A DNA stretch of 64,000 nt from Saccharum officinarum. Lineage: Eukaryota > Streptophyta > Magnoliopsida > Poales > Poaceae. Every line of letters begins with the position of its first letter. The stretch's first letter is position 1. The stretch lies in assembly GCA_020631735.1 (NCBI GenBank), contig CM036167.1:1306988-1370987 (forward strand). Direction: 5' to 3'. The notes under the pieces are model-generated. The model worked only from the letters and a program-made list of their open reading frames with translations, was not told where the DNA came from and searched no databases. A program made the translations under genes and the position numbers. This document shows positions 1 through 12,109 of the stretch, one piece after another.

Positions 1-2157
1 ACTGTCTTTTCAAATTAAAAGTAACTTTAGTTTATAATTTATATTTTATAAATAATTAAATGTTATCATAATTAATAAGAACTTAAGTGTTTCTTAAATA
101 GAACTTGTTTAGTTTATGCAAGAAACATATAATGATTCAATTAGCTGTTATAACCTTCTTTATGCTTTCTAATTTATAAATGTTTAAATGACTTAAACAC
201 TAAATGAATATTTATAAATAAAATATAACTAAGGTTTAACTTCGGCTTTATAATTTGATTAATGACCATGCAAACTTGGTTCTAAATAAAAGCAACATAG
301 GTGATGTACTTAAAGGTTTTTCTATACAAATATTAATATGATTAATTGCTACATAAATACATTCTTAATTTCTTATTACTTAGTTTAAACAAGTTGTATA
401 TATTAGGCACTATTAAGTATGCACGTGTCTCTTTTCATATTTCAAACTTTAAGTTGAACTTGCTTAATCCCTACGGCAATATTTATAAAACAAGATTGGT
501 CTTAATTCAGCTTGGAATTAGAATATAATTTAAGTAATCTGAGTTAATAACTATTACGTGGTTTTTATTCAATTAAGATAATTAAGTGTGTAATTGTCTC
601 TTTTATAATATAAACTCTCGGTAGTCGTTTCTTTTCCATCGTAATTTTGTTATCGGTGTTTCTTATGTTCTCGTGACCGTAGCCGGTAGTTCTCTTTTAG
701 TATGTTGTTTTCTCTTGTGTGGTGTATTGTTCTTAGTTATCTCTATTTGTTTGCTTGTATGCCTGTTAGTGTGCTGGGTTGCTATGATTTACGAGTAGAA
801 GAAAGACTATCTGTGAGCACCGAAGATCCGAAGATGAAGACCAGAAGCTGAGTGCCAAAAGTTGCAAATGAAAGATTAAGTTGAGGTTTTTCAGAGCAAG
901 TTGCTTTGGGCATAAAGCAACTTCTAAGGCAAGTATAACATGGGATTATCCTTGTTGTCCTATTCACAATAAGCAAATAATATCATTATGCATATGTTTC
1001 CTTGTTAAGGATGACTTAGTATTGATCTTATTCCTTGATACCTATTATACTGCATGGATTAGTATTGCTAGTGCTCAACATGAACTATGATCATGTAATT
1101 TGACTAATGGAATATGCAATAGACATTAAAAGATGATTTTATTACTGTTTAAGGGTACTAGAGCATGGGGTTACTTTGGTGCTCTTGTTACTCTCCATAA
1201 GGACTTATCTGTAAGCGAAAATCCGGGATTTACAGTACAACTGTGAGGGCTAAAATGGCTCTGGCTTTAGTCATATAGAAGGACCTTTTCTAGCTTGTTA
1301 GAGGTATTCCTTTATGGCGTAAGAATGGCTTGACGAATCGGGTATAGTGCGGCCTCTGTCCTCATGTGTATAGGCTGCGTGTTATTGTGCCATCAGGAAG
1401 GGGGGCTCTACATCTGTTTGCCGAGTGAAATCTAATGGCCCTAACTTGTTAGACGAACCTTTGAAAGACTTCATAGTGAACCCTGCGACCTTCCTTGGTA
1501 GTGGGTCAAGAGGCTGATCACCTCGGGCGAAAGGGTAAATCACGACTCACAGTGAAAGTGTACAACCTCTGCAGAGTGTAAAACTGTTATAACAGCCGTG
1601 CTCACGGTCACGAGTGGCCTTGGACCCTTATGGAATAGTGGATCATTAATAATGAATATGTTTTTGCTATTCGTTAATCATTTCACATGGATCATATGTT
1701 TATTGTTTATATTGAGACACTTTGATATTATTGATATATTGAAATAATGCTAATTAAAAGCTACATGCTGATAAACCTATGTTATGCCTTTGAGCCTCAT
1801 GAACCCCATGTTATATTTGTTGAGTTCGACATGGACTCACTCTTGCTATTTCCACCACACTCCAGTGTGGAGTAAGGTGTTGCTCAGAAGAAGGATAAAG
1901 ATGTAGTGAAGTTTCCAGGAGTCTATAAGAAGTGTTTGGCATACGGAGCCACCAGTCAGCCGTCCCTGTGATGTTGGAGCCTAAAGAAAAGATTAGTGAC
2001 CGTTCCGCGACACTCTGATAGTTGTAAGTGTTAATATAGTATGTTTTCCGCCTTATATAAACATTGTTTTGATACTTTTTCATTCTGACATATGTGTGGA
2101 CTTCCTGGGCACACATATGATTAGCCTGGTTTTGTTCTTTAGAAAACCGGGTGTGAC
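1..2157 (-). mobile_element. Ty3/gypsy-type LTR retroelement remnant
   Basis: No gene is visible here. Read on the minus strand, the right edge starts TGTCACACCCGG at 2157, the form taken by several grass Ty3/gypsy LTRs. On the plus strand the segment around 1200-2150 has the look of non-autonomous gypsy-type repeat sequence, with TATATAA near 2056. The left part (1-750) is AT-rich with no readable ORF. No second LTR or target duplication was found, so the family is a recognition call and the left border is simply the window edge. Confidence 0.4.
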
Positions 2158-2637
2158 ATATAACATCAACCTATATTGATGGTGCTCAGAAAAATCTAAG
2201 AAAATTACAGTAGCTTCATCATGTAGTACATAATCTTCCACAAAAATTTCATTGTATTTGGATAAGAACAATAGCCTACACAAAAATAACAAGCTATGGT
2301 GGATAAATGAGCATGAAAATACTTTGTACTATGAAAAGTATCAAACAACATATTTAGTATTTTTTCCATGTTCTACACAGTGAACAAGCACTGTACAAAA
2401 AGTTTCACATACATGTTTTATACACATTTTTAGCTCTAGCAATTTTACAAGAAATAGCAAATAACTGCACATAAATTAAATAGTCATATTTTTCTATAGA
2501 ACATGCATATTATATATTTTTCACAGAAAGTGCATCACATGACTAGATTAACAAAACAAGTTTTGTATTTTTCTGATCTATATTCTATTTACTATGCATT
2601 TTTCAAGAAATCAGCATTTTAATCATTTAAATAAAGC

Positions 2638-2763
2638 TACATATAAAAATATCGACGTGCCTGAACCGTGACTGAGGGTGCTTGTTGGGTTTCAACTCTA
2701 GCCTACCCCAACTTGCTTGGGACTGACAAGCTTGGTTGTTGTTGTTGTACATATAAAAATATC
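2638..2763 (+). mobile_element. 5'-truncated Au-type SINE with 16-bp target duplication
   Basis: The body (about 2654-2747) carries the conserved 3' part of the grass Au SINE family (CTACCCCAACTTGCTTGGGA followed by a GTT/TTG-repeat tail). The direct repeats TACATATAAAAATATC at 2638-2653 and 2748-2763 are identical, so both borders of the insertion are fixed. At about 94 bp it is roughly half the usual length of the family and lacks the tRNA-like 5' promoter half. Confidence 0.7.
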
Positions 2764-4276
2764 ACAAAATTGTCATGCAATAATTTTAACATGTAGATCT
2801 GACACCAAGGATCACAACAAAATTTGTTTCACACTTTTCTGAGCAATATTGACCAAGTTATGAATTAAACAAGCATTTAATTATATTCTAAAAAATAATT
2901 TCTGAAATCGTTGAGTGCACCCAACGTAGTGCACCTAGACCCGCACCCAGTGGCTGACAGTGGGACCCGAGGCCCCACATGTCACCCACCCAATAGAGGG
3001 GGAGATCACCGGCGACGAGAACTCGCCGACGGCGAGGTCTCCGGCCGCGGGGTGAGCACCATCGTGCTCCCCGCAGCGAGGCGATTTAGGCGCACTAGCT
3101 GATCGAGCCGGGGGAGCACTGGTACGGGCTCACTGGCGGTAATGGCGGAGCGACGGCGCTGGCGCACGACGGTCGGACATCTCTGGCCAAGAGACGGCAT
3201 GGGAAGTGGTGCTCGAGCACCGGGGAACCGAGGCGAAGGAAATGCGTGCAACAAGAAGAAAAAAGGTGGAGCGGAGAGGGGGAGTCCATGGAGCGGAGCT
3301 CTCCGGTGAGCTCGGCTGTGCTCCAGCGAGCGATTCCCGCGGACGGGAGCCTTACCACCGCAAGTCGAGGTGAGCGCGGGATGCACGAGGTGGAGGCGGT
3401 GCTCAGGGCGAGATGCAGTGGCTGGCGGTGAGCGGTGGTGGCCGGGACGACCAACTCTGGTGATGGCGTGCGCGGTGCGGTGGCGGAGGCGAGCGCGCGC
3501 GTGCTCTGCTGCTGCTGGCGAGAGGATGGAGTGGAGGAGGAGTGGGCGAGTGAGGCAGGGCGAGCCGAGGCGTGGGTGGAGGCGAGCGCGGGCTGCGGGG
3601 GCCACGGCGTGCCACCGGGCGGCCGATGCCAGTGACGGTCCGCCACGCGGCGGGCGCGTGCTGCGACCGGTCGGAACACGGCACGCGCGGGCGGGCGGGG
3701 AGGCGAGCGCGCGGGTGAGCAGGCCAGGCCGGCTTCCTTGGTTGTGCCTGAAGCGGGCGGCGGCCCAATTTGAAAAGAAAATCCTTTTTCTTTTTTAACT
3801 AAACAGCATAAAACCCCATTTTTGAGCAAGATAAAAATATTTTTAGGATTTGGTGTAAAAATAAAAGTTGCTCAAAATTTTATTATGTACAACATTGCTT
3901 TAGGGTTCATTTTGAAATTTTAACTAGATTTTGAAATAGGGATTTAAAGTCCATTTTAAATCAAAACTCCATTTTCTAGATTATTTTTAAAAACCAATTT
4001 TGAGAAAATTTTGAATACAACCCTTGCTCCAAATTGTTTGCTAAACATTTCTAAGTTATTTATTTATTAAAACAAGCACATATAAGGCATGACAAGCATC
4101 AACATGACATTAAATCTACTGAAACAAAACATTGCAACATGCATGTCTCATTAACATGTTTCAAACCTATATTTCATGTGATACTTAGGGATGCTTGATT
4201 ATGCTTATGAATGCATGATGATTTTTATGCACATGATTAGCAATGCCTAATGCATGCTTAACACCAGGGGTGTTAC
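2764..4276 (-). mobile_element. LTR-like segment with GC-rich core
   Basis: Read on the minus strand the right edge starts TGTAACACCCC at 4276, a typical start of grass Ty3/gypsy LTRs. The core (about 2990-3770) is very GC-rich and opens several overlapping ORFs on both strands. These have low-complexity Arg/Ala/Pro composition and no domain I recognise, so I treat them as chance ORFs. The left border is unclear. Confidence 0.35.
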
Positions 4277-4460
4277 AAAATCCCGTTATTTGATGCACCT
4301 GCAATTCAAATTTGTATTTTTCAAAAAAAATTAATTAAATGAAATTAATTAAAGAAATATAGCAAAAAGTCCGAGAAATATACCAAATTTGAACATGGAG
4401 TGCCTGGTACTGTAGGAGGAAGACACAAAAAGTTTGGGGGTCAAAAGATAAAAACATTGT

Positions 4461-4685
4461 TTACCGAGTGCCAAATGTCTAGCACTCGGCAAAGGTCAAC
4501 GGCAGGTGACGGCCGTTTGCACCTGTCACACTTTGTCGAGTGCCAAACTTTGCCAAGGGCCAGACGCTCGGCAAAGAAGCCTTTTGCCGAGTGTCAGGCT
4601 TTGCCGAGCGCGGCCCTCGGCAAAATGCCTCTTTGCCGAGTGCTCGATATTTTGCGCTCGGCAAACATTTAGGCACTCGGCAAAG
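4461..4685. repeat. CACTA transposon subterminal repeat cluster
   Basis: About ten copies of TTTGCCGAG or its complement CTCGGCAAA, some degenerate, lie in both orientations within 225 bp. This motif is the subterminal repeat, the expected transposase-binding region, of a CACTA family common in maize and sorghum. No CACTA terminus was found next to it, so it is an internal or broken end fragment. The following 4686-5323 shows no gene. Confidence 0.6.
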
Positions 4686-5323
4686 TCTCTGTTTCCAGTT
4701 GTGCCCATTGACAACTTGCTTTGCTATGCACTCCGTCTCCACACTCCATCACTTCATGCCCCCATGCAGCCACAAAACAAGCCAAAGCTTGGTTAAATGA
4801 AGAGATATATACTAAGTATTTCTTTTTAACTTATTAAAAAATGGAGGCTGGTGAAGGTAACCTCCTGGCTATGATTGCTATGTTTATGTTTATGGCTTCA
4901 TGCACGTTGTTTTCGTAGGGAGAATCATAATCCTAGTACATGACAAAGAGCGACATATATAATTTTGATTTGACGAGGACGCCCTTCAACCACTCGCTTC
5001 TATTGCTAGACTGCAACTCCGTATTATTTAGGTACCAAATATTTCAGTTAAAAATATCATCATTGGAGGTTGGGACTTTTTTTTCGAGATCGTGCTTTAG
5101 CACGTATTTCATTAAGCAGAATAAAAGAAGTTTTGATATAGTCAGGTCAAGTTACGGTAATCCAAAGATTACCGAAACCAACACCCTTCACCCACACCAC
5201 ACTCGCAGACCCCCTAGCTAGATGCCTTTGTCAAATCACCGGGTAGCTCGATGAGAGATTAATTTGCACAAAAGAAGCCAAGCATACACAGTGAAGCTCC
5301 TGTTACAAAGATCAACTGTCTAC

Positions 5324-5582
5324 TCTCCGCTTGTTTAGTTTCCCTCCAAAATGCAAAAAGTACAAAGATTCTCTATCACATCACCGTCACATCAAATCTT
5401 TGGACACATACATAGAGTATTAAATGTAGGTAAAAAAATAACTAATTACACAATTTGTTTGTACTTTGCGAGACGAATCTTTTGAGCCTAATTAGTCAAT
5501 GTTTGGACAATAATTAATAAATACAAATGAAATGCTACAATATTTATAGCACCTCCCAACTTTGGAACCAAACAAGGCCTCT
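5324..5582. mobile_element. MITE with CTTGTTTAGTT terminal inverted repeats
   Basis: The left end (CCGCTTGTTTAGTTTCC from 5327) and right end (GGAACCAAACAAGGCC to 5579) are imperfect inverted repeats of the well-known grass GGCCTTGTTTAGTT MITE family. TCT occurs at 5324-5326 and 5580-5582, consistent with a 3-bp target duplication. The 253-bp interior has the family hallmark GCGAGACGAATCTTTTGAGCC and no coding capacity. It is probably Tourist/PIF-Harbinger-like. Confidence 0.65.
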
Positions 5583-7566
5583 ATTACTTTTGTTTCTTTT
5601 TAACAATGTCACTTGTCAACTTTTCACTACATATAAGTTGAAACCACATAAAGTGCTATGCTCAAAGCTATTCTACACTGCGCCACAGCACACTTTCTAT
5701 GGCAGGCAAAAAAACAAACTTTCAACGCAAATCGCAACATATTTCATCAATAATGGACATGCATGCCCACCCAAATTGACCAACTAACCTTGCAAACTTT
5801 TAATTTATGCCATACTTTTAGCCGCATTAATATAATCAAACACCAGTTCAGGTTCACTGTATGGGCTACAAAGACAAACTATCTAGAGAAAAGATTCATG
5901 CTCATTAAAAAAATGGAAGTTTGGCTCTGGCTCTCTGCAAATGGTGGTTGGCTCAAAATACAGAGATTGGAGAATCTATTTGGGGGTTCAGAACTAACTA
6001 ACGACCTTTGCAAATTGAATGGTGGCGCGCGCACACACACAAACGGCCGTTCGAAGCCTGACACGTATAGCGCCTGCAAACTTTAGCCAGCTGGGTTGCA
6101 AATGGTAGCGGCAGTCCCAATCTAATGCCTGATGCTGCTATGAAACAAAAAAGGTGCCACGAACGTCTAAATCAGCAAAGGGAATATCGGTGGGAAAGTT
6201 GTGTGTGCTTCAGAATGGAAAAAATTATGTATCATCTTAATCGGGCATCAATTGCGCCATACAGGCTAGTTGAGTCATGTGTCAGTGTTTGTCATTGCGC
6301 CGGGACATGCGGCGTGAGTTTTATTTGGAGCAAACGATTGGCAGCATGCAGGAATAGGTTATTTGTTTAATCAGGATTGCTTTGTTAATTGATATGTTTC
6401 TGAATTTTGTGGTGTATGGATGAATAGATAGATACAATAGATACCTAGAAATCTAGGAGCGAGCTGCTTTCGTCTCGTCAGTGTTTAATATTCTTGATTA
6501 CTCGGAATCTGATTCGAGAGCTTCATGATTGTTTAGTAGATCGGTCAGAACACAAGTCCTGTCTTAACTAGATTGCACGTTCGTTGAACTGAAAGTGATC
6601 CACTTAACACTTGTAGTGCGAAGCAAATACAGAAATAACAAACCCAAGTTTACAAATAGAGACATCTTACAAATAAGTGTGGAACGGAACGGATGGGTAC
6701 AAATGAAATCTGGATATGTCTAGTTAGATATTGATATTTTAGTCATATATAAATATGAATTCAGATATTCTCAAACACGAGTACAAGCTGAATATAGTTT
6801 GAATTATAATAATTATTAATAAGTATTTGCATGTCTAGTCAATTTAGTTGATAACAAGTATCCATTTTCCTTACCAATGATTTTGAAGAACAAATCTATA
6901 TGAGTACATCAAATGTGAATATATAACACATGTAGACAAATATAGCCCATAAAAAACATATTTTATCAATAAATATTTCAATAATATCATCACGGAGGGC
7001 ATATCTGGACCCCTAGACATAAGGTGGACACTTCCCCTGGTCGATTGGGATCCTTATCGTCCCATGACCAGGAAACCAATATGTAATCCTGCCCCTCGAA
7101 CAATATAAGGAGGGGAATTACTTGGCAACCCTCGACCACCCGAGCGAAAGCCAGATTTCTACGTCCAAATCCAACTCATCGTACACAGACAGATCGGCCA
7201 CTTGCCTCTCTGCGGTTGCTTTCCGGGGCCACTCACCAAGTTTTGGAAAAAAAGAATTTGGATGGAGCTAGTATCCACTGCGCGTCCGTGCATATATCCT
7301 GTCATTGTTTGCCGGTCAATCCAACACAGCGCGTTTGGCTAGCCGAGCCACGGCGTGGGCGGAGGCCAGCAGAACGTGCAAGAGGTTTCCTAGGATGCAC
7401 CGTTCGATTGTTTTGGATGGACACGTGGGAAGAATCCGAGCCATGTATGCATGGCCCCGCGGTGCATCCGGTTTGCATGCGATTTTTTTCCCAAGTTTTA
7501 CCTTTCCCCGACACCTGGGCCCATGTCCCACGTCCCCGGCCCGCCAGGTGGCCCCCCTCCTCCTGC
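5583..7566. other. intergenic, no gene recognised
   Basis: The ORFs here are short and lack domains. The last 600 bp approach the SAUR promoter and include GC-rich sequence from about 7320. Confidence 0.5.
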
Positions 7567-7573
7567 TATATAA
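7567..7573 (+). promoter_or_regulatory. TATA box of the SAUR gene
   Basis: TATATAA lies 134 bp upstream of the SAUR ATG at 7701, within GC-rich DNA. This implies a 5' leader of about 100 nt. It is the only good TATA match just upstream of the gene. Confidence 0.65.
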
Positions 7574-7700
7574 GGACCCACCTCTCCGGCCCCGACCTTT
7601 GCCACAACCACCAGACGACCTTCCCTCGGTCGGTCCTCGCCTCCTCTGCTCTGTTAAGCTTCTCTCTCTCTTCATCCACTTCTTGATCGAGACGACGGCA

Positions 7701-8198
7701 ATGGCGAAGGGCGGGCTGAGCAAGCTCAAGTGCATGATCAAGAGGTGGCACTCCTCGAGCCGGATCTCGCGCACTCCGTCAGGGTGCTCGGCGCGCTCGC
7801 ACGACGTCGGCAGCGTCGACGCTGCTGGCGCCGGCGGCTTCGCCTTGGAGAACTCGTGGAGGAGGGGCGTCGACGCCTCGTCCGTCTTCGCCTTCGGCGG
7901 CGGCGGAGGCACAGCGGGGTCGGCGTCGTTCCACGGCGCCGACAGCGTGCCCCCGGGCCTCCACCCGGTGTACGTCGGCAAGTCGCGCCGCCGCTACCTC
8001 ATCGCCGCGGACCTCGTCGGCCACCCCCTGTTCCAGAACCTCGTTGACCGCTCTGGCGGCACCGGCGTCGGCGCTGCAGGCGGGACCGTCGTCGTCGGCT
8101 GCGAGGTCGTGCTGTTCGAGCATCTCCTCTGGATGCTCGAGAACGCCGACCCGCAGCCGGAGTCGCTCGACGAGCTCGTCGAGTATTATGCGTGCTGA
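7701..8198 (+). CDS. SAUR family auxin-responsive protein
   Basis: This is an intronless 165-residue protein. The ATG at 7701 is chosen because translation from there begins MAKGGLSKLKCMIKRWHSSS, a basic N-terminus typical of one SAUR clade, and it follows the TATA box at 7567 at a sensible distance; the longer in-frame ORF from 7305 is promoter and leader. The SAUR core spans about residues 83-150: VPPGLHPVYVG, RRRYLIAADLVGHPLFQNL, then VVVGCEVVLFEHLLWMLENA. A Ser/Gly-rich linker with a Gly run (about residues 70-78) precedes the core. SAUR proteins are short-lived and auxin-induced, and many promote cell expansion by inhibiting PP2C.D phosphatases and so activating plasma-membrane proton pumps. 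Gene family identity is secure; the orthologue is not. Confidence 0.88.
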   Translation: MAKGGLSKLKCMIKRWHSSSRISRTPSGCSARSHDVGSVDAAGAGGFALENSWRRGVDASSVFAFGGGGGTAGSASFHGADSVPPGLHPVYVGKSRRRYLIAADLVGHPLFQNLVDRSGGTGVGAAGGTVVVGCEVVLFEHLLWMLENADPQPESLDELVEYYAC

Positions 8199-8477
8199 TC
8201 GACGACCGCCCGCCTACTCACGGCCATGTCCGATCCACGACGCCGGCAGCGCAGCGGCGCCGAGCGAGGCCCAGCTCGACGGGCGGAGTCAAGGGGTAAT
8301 CTGGTTCTTTTATTTAAGGTTAGGGGTAGAGTTGTAATATACGCAGGATTGCGAGGGCAAAGGAGTGGAGATAGTTAACCTTGTGGTGTTTGTGGTAATT
8401 ATCTCGAGATAGCCGTGTAATTACCGTGCACCCAAGATAATGCTCTCTCGGGGCAGTTAATTAATCTCTAGTGCTTG

Positions 8478-8500
8478 ATGTAATGTAATGTAATGTAATG
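8478..8500 (+). repeat. (TAATG)n microsatellite in SAUR 3' region
   Basis: Four perfect TAATG units (8481-8500) about 280 bp after the SAUR stop codon, probably in the 3' UTR or just beyond it. Confidence 0.7.
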
Positions 8501-9000
8501 GCTTGCATGTTTCTTCGCTGTTTCTTTTAAGCAGAAGCAGAATTGAATAAGATTTCAGGAATGGGTGTATCCATGTACATTATATTTCACCAATGTATGA
8601 ACTCCATGCTCATTTCCTTCACGTGAACGACTATTCTTCTGAGATTCTTTCACTTGGGCCATGCATATTGACGGAATGGAGTCAAATAGTTTTAGGTGAA
8701 GCTAAAGCTTCATTTCGTTTACAGATAGTTGAGTTCTCAGTGAAAGCCGGAGCATGCACGTAGCTAGGCCAAACCGGGCATTTCGTACTGATGAAAGCGC
8801 GGGTATATTATATTAAGCTATATATATTTCAAAGTTGCTGCAGCTAAATAATGAGAGTGGAAAGATTATGCTGAAATTCAATGGCCAAACAGATGGGGAG
8901 CGGAAAATGGTTTACTGACCAAAGTATCACTAGCGAAGACGCAAGGCCACCTCCTAGGTTGCACCGCTGAATCGGTATTGGTTATTTTTAATTTATATAA

Positions 9001-9153
9001 TATCGAAACGTGAGTCCTCTTGCTAGGATGGTCCAGCTATGGTTGTTTGGTCGACCTCCTTCAGCGCTTGACAGATGCGCGTTGTTTGCAAGTTCAAACT
9101 CTTCTTCTTAATACAATGATACGTAAATCTTTTGTGTATTTGAGAGAAAAAAA
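9001..9153 (+). mobile_element. LINE 3' end fragment
   Basis: The stretch CTTAATACAATGATACGTAA...TTTTGTGTATTTGAGAGAAAAAAA is the conserved 3' UTR end of grass L1-type LINEs, ending in a short A-rich tail at about 9153. The 5' extent is uncertain and no ORF remains. I did not find a convincing target duplication. Confidence 0.5.
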
Positions 9154-9379
9154 GAGAGACATGGTTATACATAAATAATACTAACTAAAAATTTGGAAGA
9201 AGCAAGGTTAGTTTGTAGGGGATAAGGAAAGTAAAATGTTGCACAATGTCTTTATTTTCTTGACCACAGGGAGAGACTCCACCGAGCATTTTGTAGTTTA
9301 TGGTACATAGAGGAACTAAACCTTAGCTAGCTAGTAGACTCACTAATAAAACCATTTTCTCTTTATTCTTTTCTCTCTC

Positions 9380-9620
9380 TTTTTTGCGAATCAATGTACA
9401 GACATTCACGTGTACACACATTCATCTCTATAAACGCACTTATATACAGCATTATCTCTATAAGCACCTCTGAAAGATTAGGTTAGAGATCTCGAGATAT
9501 ATTGGTGATGCCGACTGGTACATCGCCTACCATTGAAAGAATTATAACACTAAATCTCGGAATTCATGCCAAGTCGAAGACCTGAGTTAAGGTGGGTAGA
9601 TTCTACTATAATGAAACTAA
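9380..9620 (-). repeat. degenerate retroposon-like repeat
   Basis: The sequence beginning TTTTTTGCGAATCAATGTACAG and running through ACACATTCATCTCTATAAACG and TAAGCACCTCTGAAAGATTA resembles a dispersed grass retroposon read backwards from its A-tail. It is strongly mutated, so the family call is tentative. Confidence 0.3.
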
Positions 9621-11648
9621 TGAACTGTAGTTTAGGTTCGTACTAAACCTAGTTTCTCAAGGAGGCATCCACAAATTTGGTGAGCCTCGCGCTCGAGATC
9701 AAGTTCACAAGTTCAGGTGGGCCATCCTCTCAACCAGTATGTCCCACGAATACATGACACCCAGTTTGTTCATAAATCTAATAAACACGCAATTTGATCA
9801 AATCCAATGATTAGTTAGCCATCATGTGCGTGCTGAAAGGACCATAAGCTTGATCATTACTAAATCTTTGTATTCTAATCAGACAGGGTTTATTAGATAC
9901 TAGTTTGGTGCGCCCACGCGATTAGATGAGTTCAAGTCCTCGCTGTCATGGCCGCGCGCTTTCCCCTCTTATTTGCAGGGTGTGTATGCATGCTTAATCA
10001 TGTCATGTGTGCTTAATCCCTTCTATTGACTGGTTGATGACAACCTTTCAGGCATGCATTTGGACGTACGTACTGCTAATTGGGGCCACTTCAATAGGTA
10101 GGTAAAGGAAAAGCATTTGGTCGCCTGAAACCGTTGGACCATACATGTATATTTTTCTGAAACTAATTTCTTATGCTAGTTTCTGTCTTGAATTATTCAT
10201 TTTCGTGCGTGTAACCCTGGATGCTAGTTTCTGTTCTGAATCATCTAATTCCCATTATTAATTACTCTTATTACTAACTACAGTGCTATTTTAGATAGAA
10301 CATGAACCCGACAGGCAAACAAGAGAAGCTGTTTTGCGACGTTCTGAGTTGGATCATTTTCATCCAATCTCTCTTGCAGAACAAAATTAGATAGTGAAAT
10401 GTTCATGCCAAATGATTGATGTGGTGGGACTCCAACGCTAAAGCAATGCTGGGGACAAACAGAAGTTCCTGCAGTGTTGGATAAAAAAGATGGTAGGCCA
10501 ATCCTTTGCTGTTAGCAGTACTGTGTTGTTGCGAATTTAAAGGAGTGCCAGCCCTAATAAGAAAAGCCCTGGCCCTTAACCATTAATATAAACTCTTACA
10601 AGTACTAGTTACTTTAACTTACTAGTATTTATTTTCTTTTATTACGAGTTGATTAAAAGCTCCATGGTATGCGCTAGCTACCAGCCTACCATCCATGCAT
10701 TCTGCAGATCATGGCTGCTGGGGCATATGCGGCCTCTTAAAAGAATGGCATGGCGATGGAGGCGAACTTATTATTGTTAGCTGCTCCTCTAGCTACTACT
10801 TACTGCTAGAAGGATCCCAACCAGAATATTTGGCCGGCACCGGCAGGCATGCCCTTTTCATTAGCTTCACCAAAACGTCAAGCAAAACAGATGGTCCTTG
10901 CATTTCCAGGACAGGGACAGTGATTATGGGACTTGAGAATGTTGGGTCGTTTCAGTTGACCCCGCGCGCAATGGTGGTTTTGACGGTTGGGTTGTTCATT
11001 CTACCACACGACGTGTGCATGTCATGTCCGCAGTGCAGTCTGCAGTATCGCCGGCCGGCCGGGCGGCTCAATCAGGTTAGTTGGCTGCTGCTCGCTCCTG
11101 CAGGTTGGTCACCCGTCCATTTCCCCTTCCGTTACACTGTCTGTCTGTGGCATGGCATCATTCTCTTCGATTCGATCTGCTGCACGCTAGTTTGGTTGGG
11201 GCCATTCATTCTAATGAAATCCAATATATAGATCCTGCATGCACCAGTATTATTAGAGGTGCTTATTGCGGCGCTAATCGCGCCTCGCATATTGTTTAAG
11301 ATCGGACGCACAACATACATTAGCGTCACAGGCGTCGTGTGCCGACCGTACTTTGGTAGCCCACTTATGCTTGTACTTATATTACTGACAAATCACATTA
11401 TATTATTGGTTGTGCTTGACTACTGCTTGCACATCCACTGTCTATCTATCGGGATTTGGGATCGGATCGGAGTGTGATTGATCGATCGAGTTCATGTTAA
11501 GGATCGGTGTGCAGTTCTCAACCGTAGTGTTGGAGTGTAACAACATTGTCGCCGTCCTTAATTAATACTGAACTAGTTGTTTATTTTCAATAGCAAAATT
11601 AAAGCAAGCGCTAACTGAACCGTATTAGCTGGTTTAATTTCCTGATGG
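9621..11648. other. intergenic, no gene recognised
   Basis: Mixed-composition DNA. The longest reading frame (10695-11231, +) has no domain, no supporting splice or promoter signals and ordinary intergenic composition. Nothing else recognised. Confidence 0.5.
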
Positions 11649-11662
11649 ACGCGCGCGCGTAT

Positions 11663-11738
<76 letters not shown>
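11649..11738. repeat. (AC)37 microsatellite within a 90-nt alternating purine-pyrimidine tract
   Basis: Perfect (AC)37 occupies 11665-11738. It is preceded without interruption by ACGCGCGCGCGTATGT, so 11649-11738 alternates purine and pyrimidine at every base. Such tracts, especially with a CG-rich start, readily adopt left-handed Z-DNA under negative supercoiling. Confidence 0.9.
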
Positions 11739-11741
<3 letters not shown>

Positions 11742-12109
11742 CCTGGACCGCGACTGTAGTGTGGCGGCCAGCTGAAGCTTGATGATGTAGCTGGTATCTC
11801 TCTCGAACAGCTCACGGTACATGCGAAATAATACTGGACAGCAGAGAAGGGGCCGCCGGGAGAGGAGCATGACCATATTCTGAATTCTGACGAGGCGTTA
11901 CATCACTAATCTCTCATGGCGATGCTCATGCTCTCAACGGTACGTTAATGGTAACATCGATCGGCTTGTTGGGTAGTAATGATTCAGACCGTCAAAACCA
12001 TTCAGCAGCCAGCAACGGTACTAGGTACGTTTGCTGATGAAGAGTGCAATCAGTTGATCCACACCGTTAAGACAGATTAGTCGTATCAAGTACTACTAGT
12101 ATTACAGTA

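Noticed and set aside
3006..3829. Overlapping 142-244 residue ORFs in a GC-rich island
   Set aside because: Low-complexity Arg/Ala/Pro translations on both strands within a retroelement segment; no family recognised.
7305..7700. N-terminal extension of the SAUR ORF giving 297 residues
   Set aside because: The TATA box (7567) lies inside it and the natural SAUR start is at 7701; the extension is promoter and leader.
7316..8123. Long minus-strand ORFs overlapping the SAUR gene
   Set aside because: GC-rich codon bias opens antisense frames; no domain.
11573..11815. Minus-strand ORF across the (AC)n tract (Cys-Val repeats)
   Set aside because: Translation of a microsatellite.
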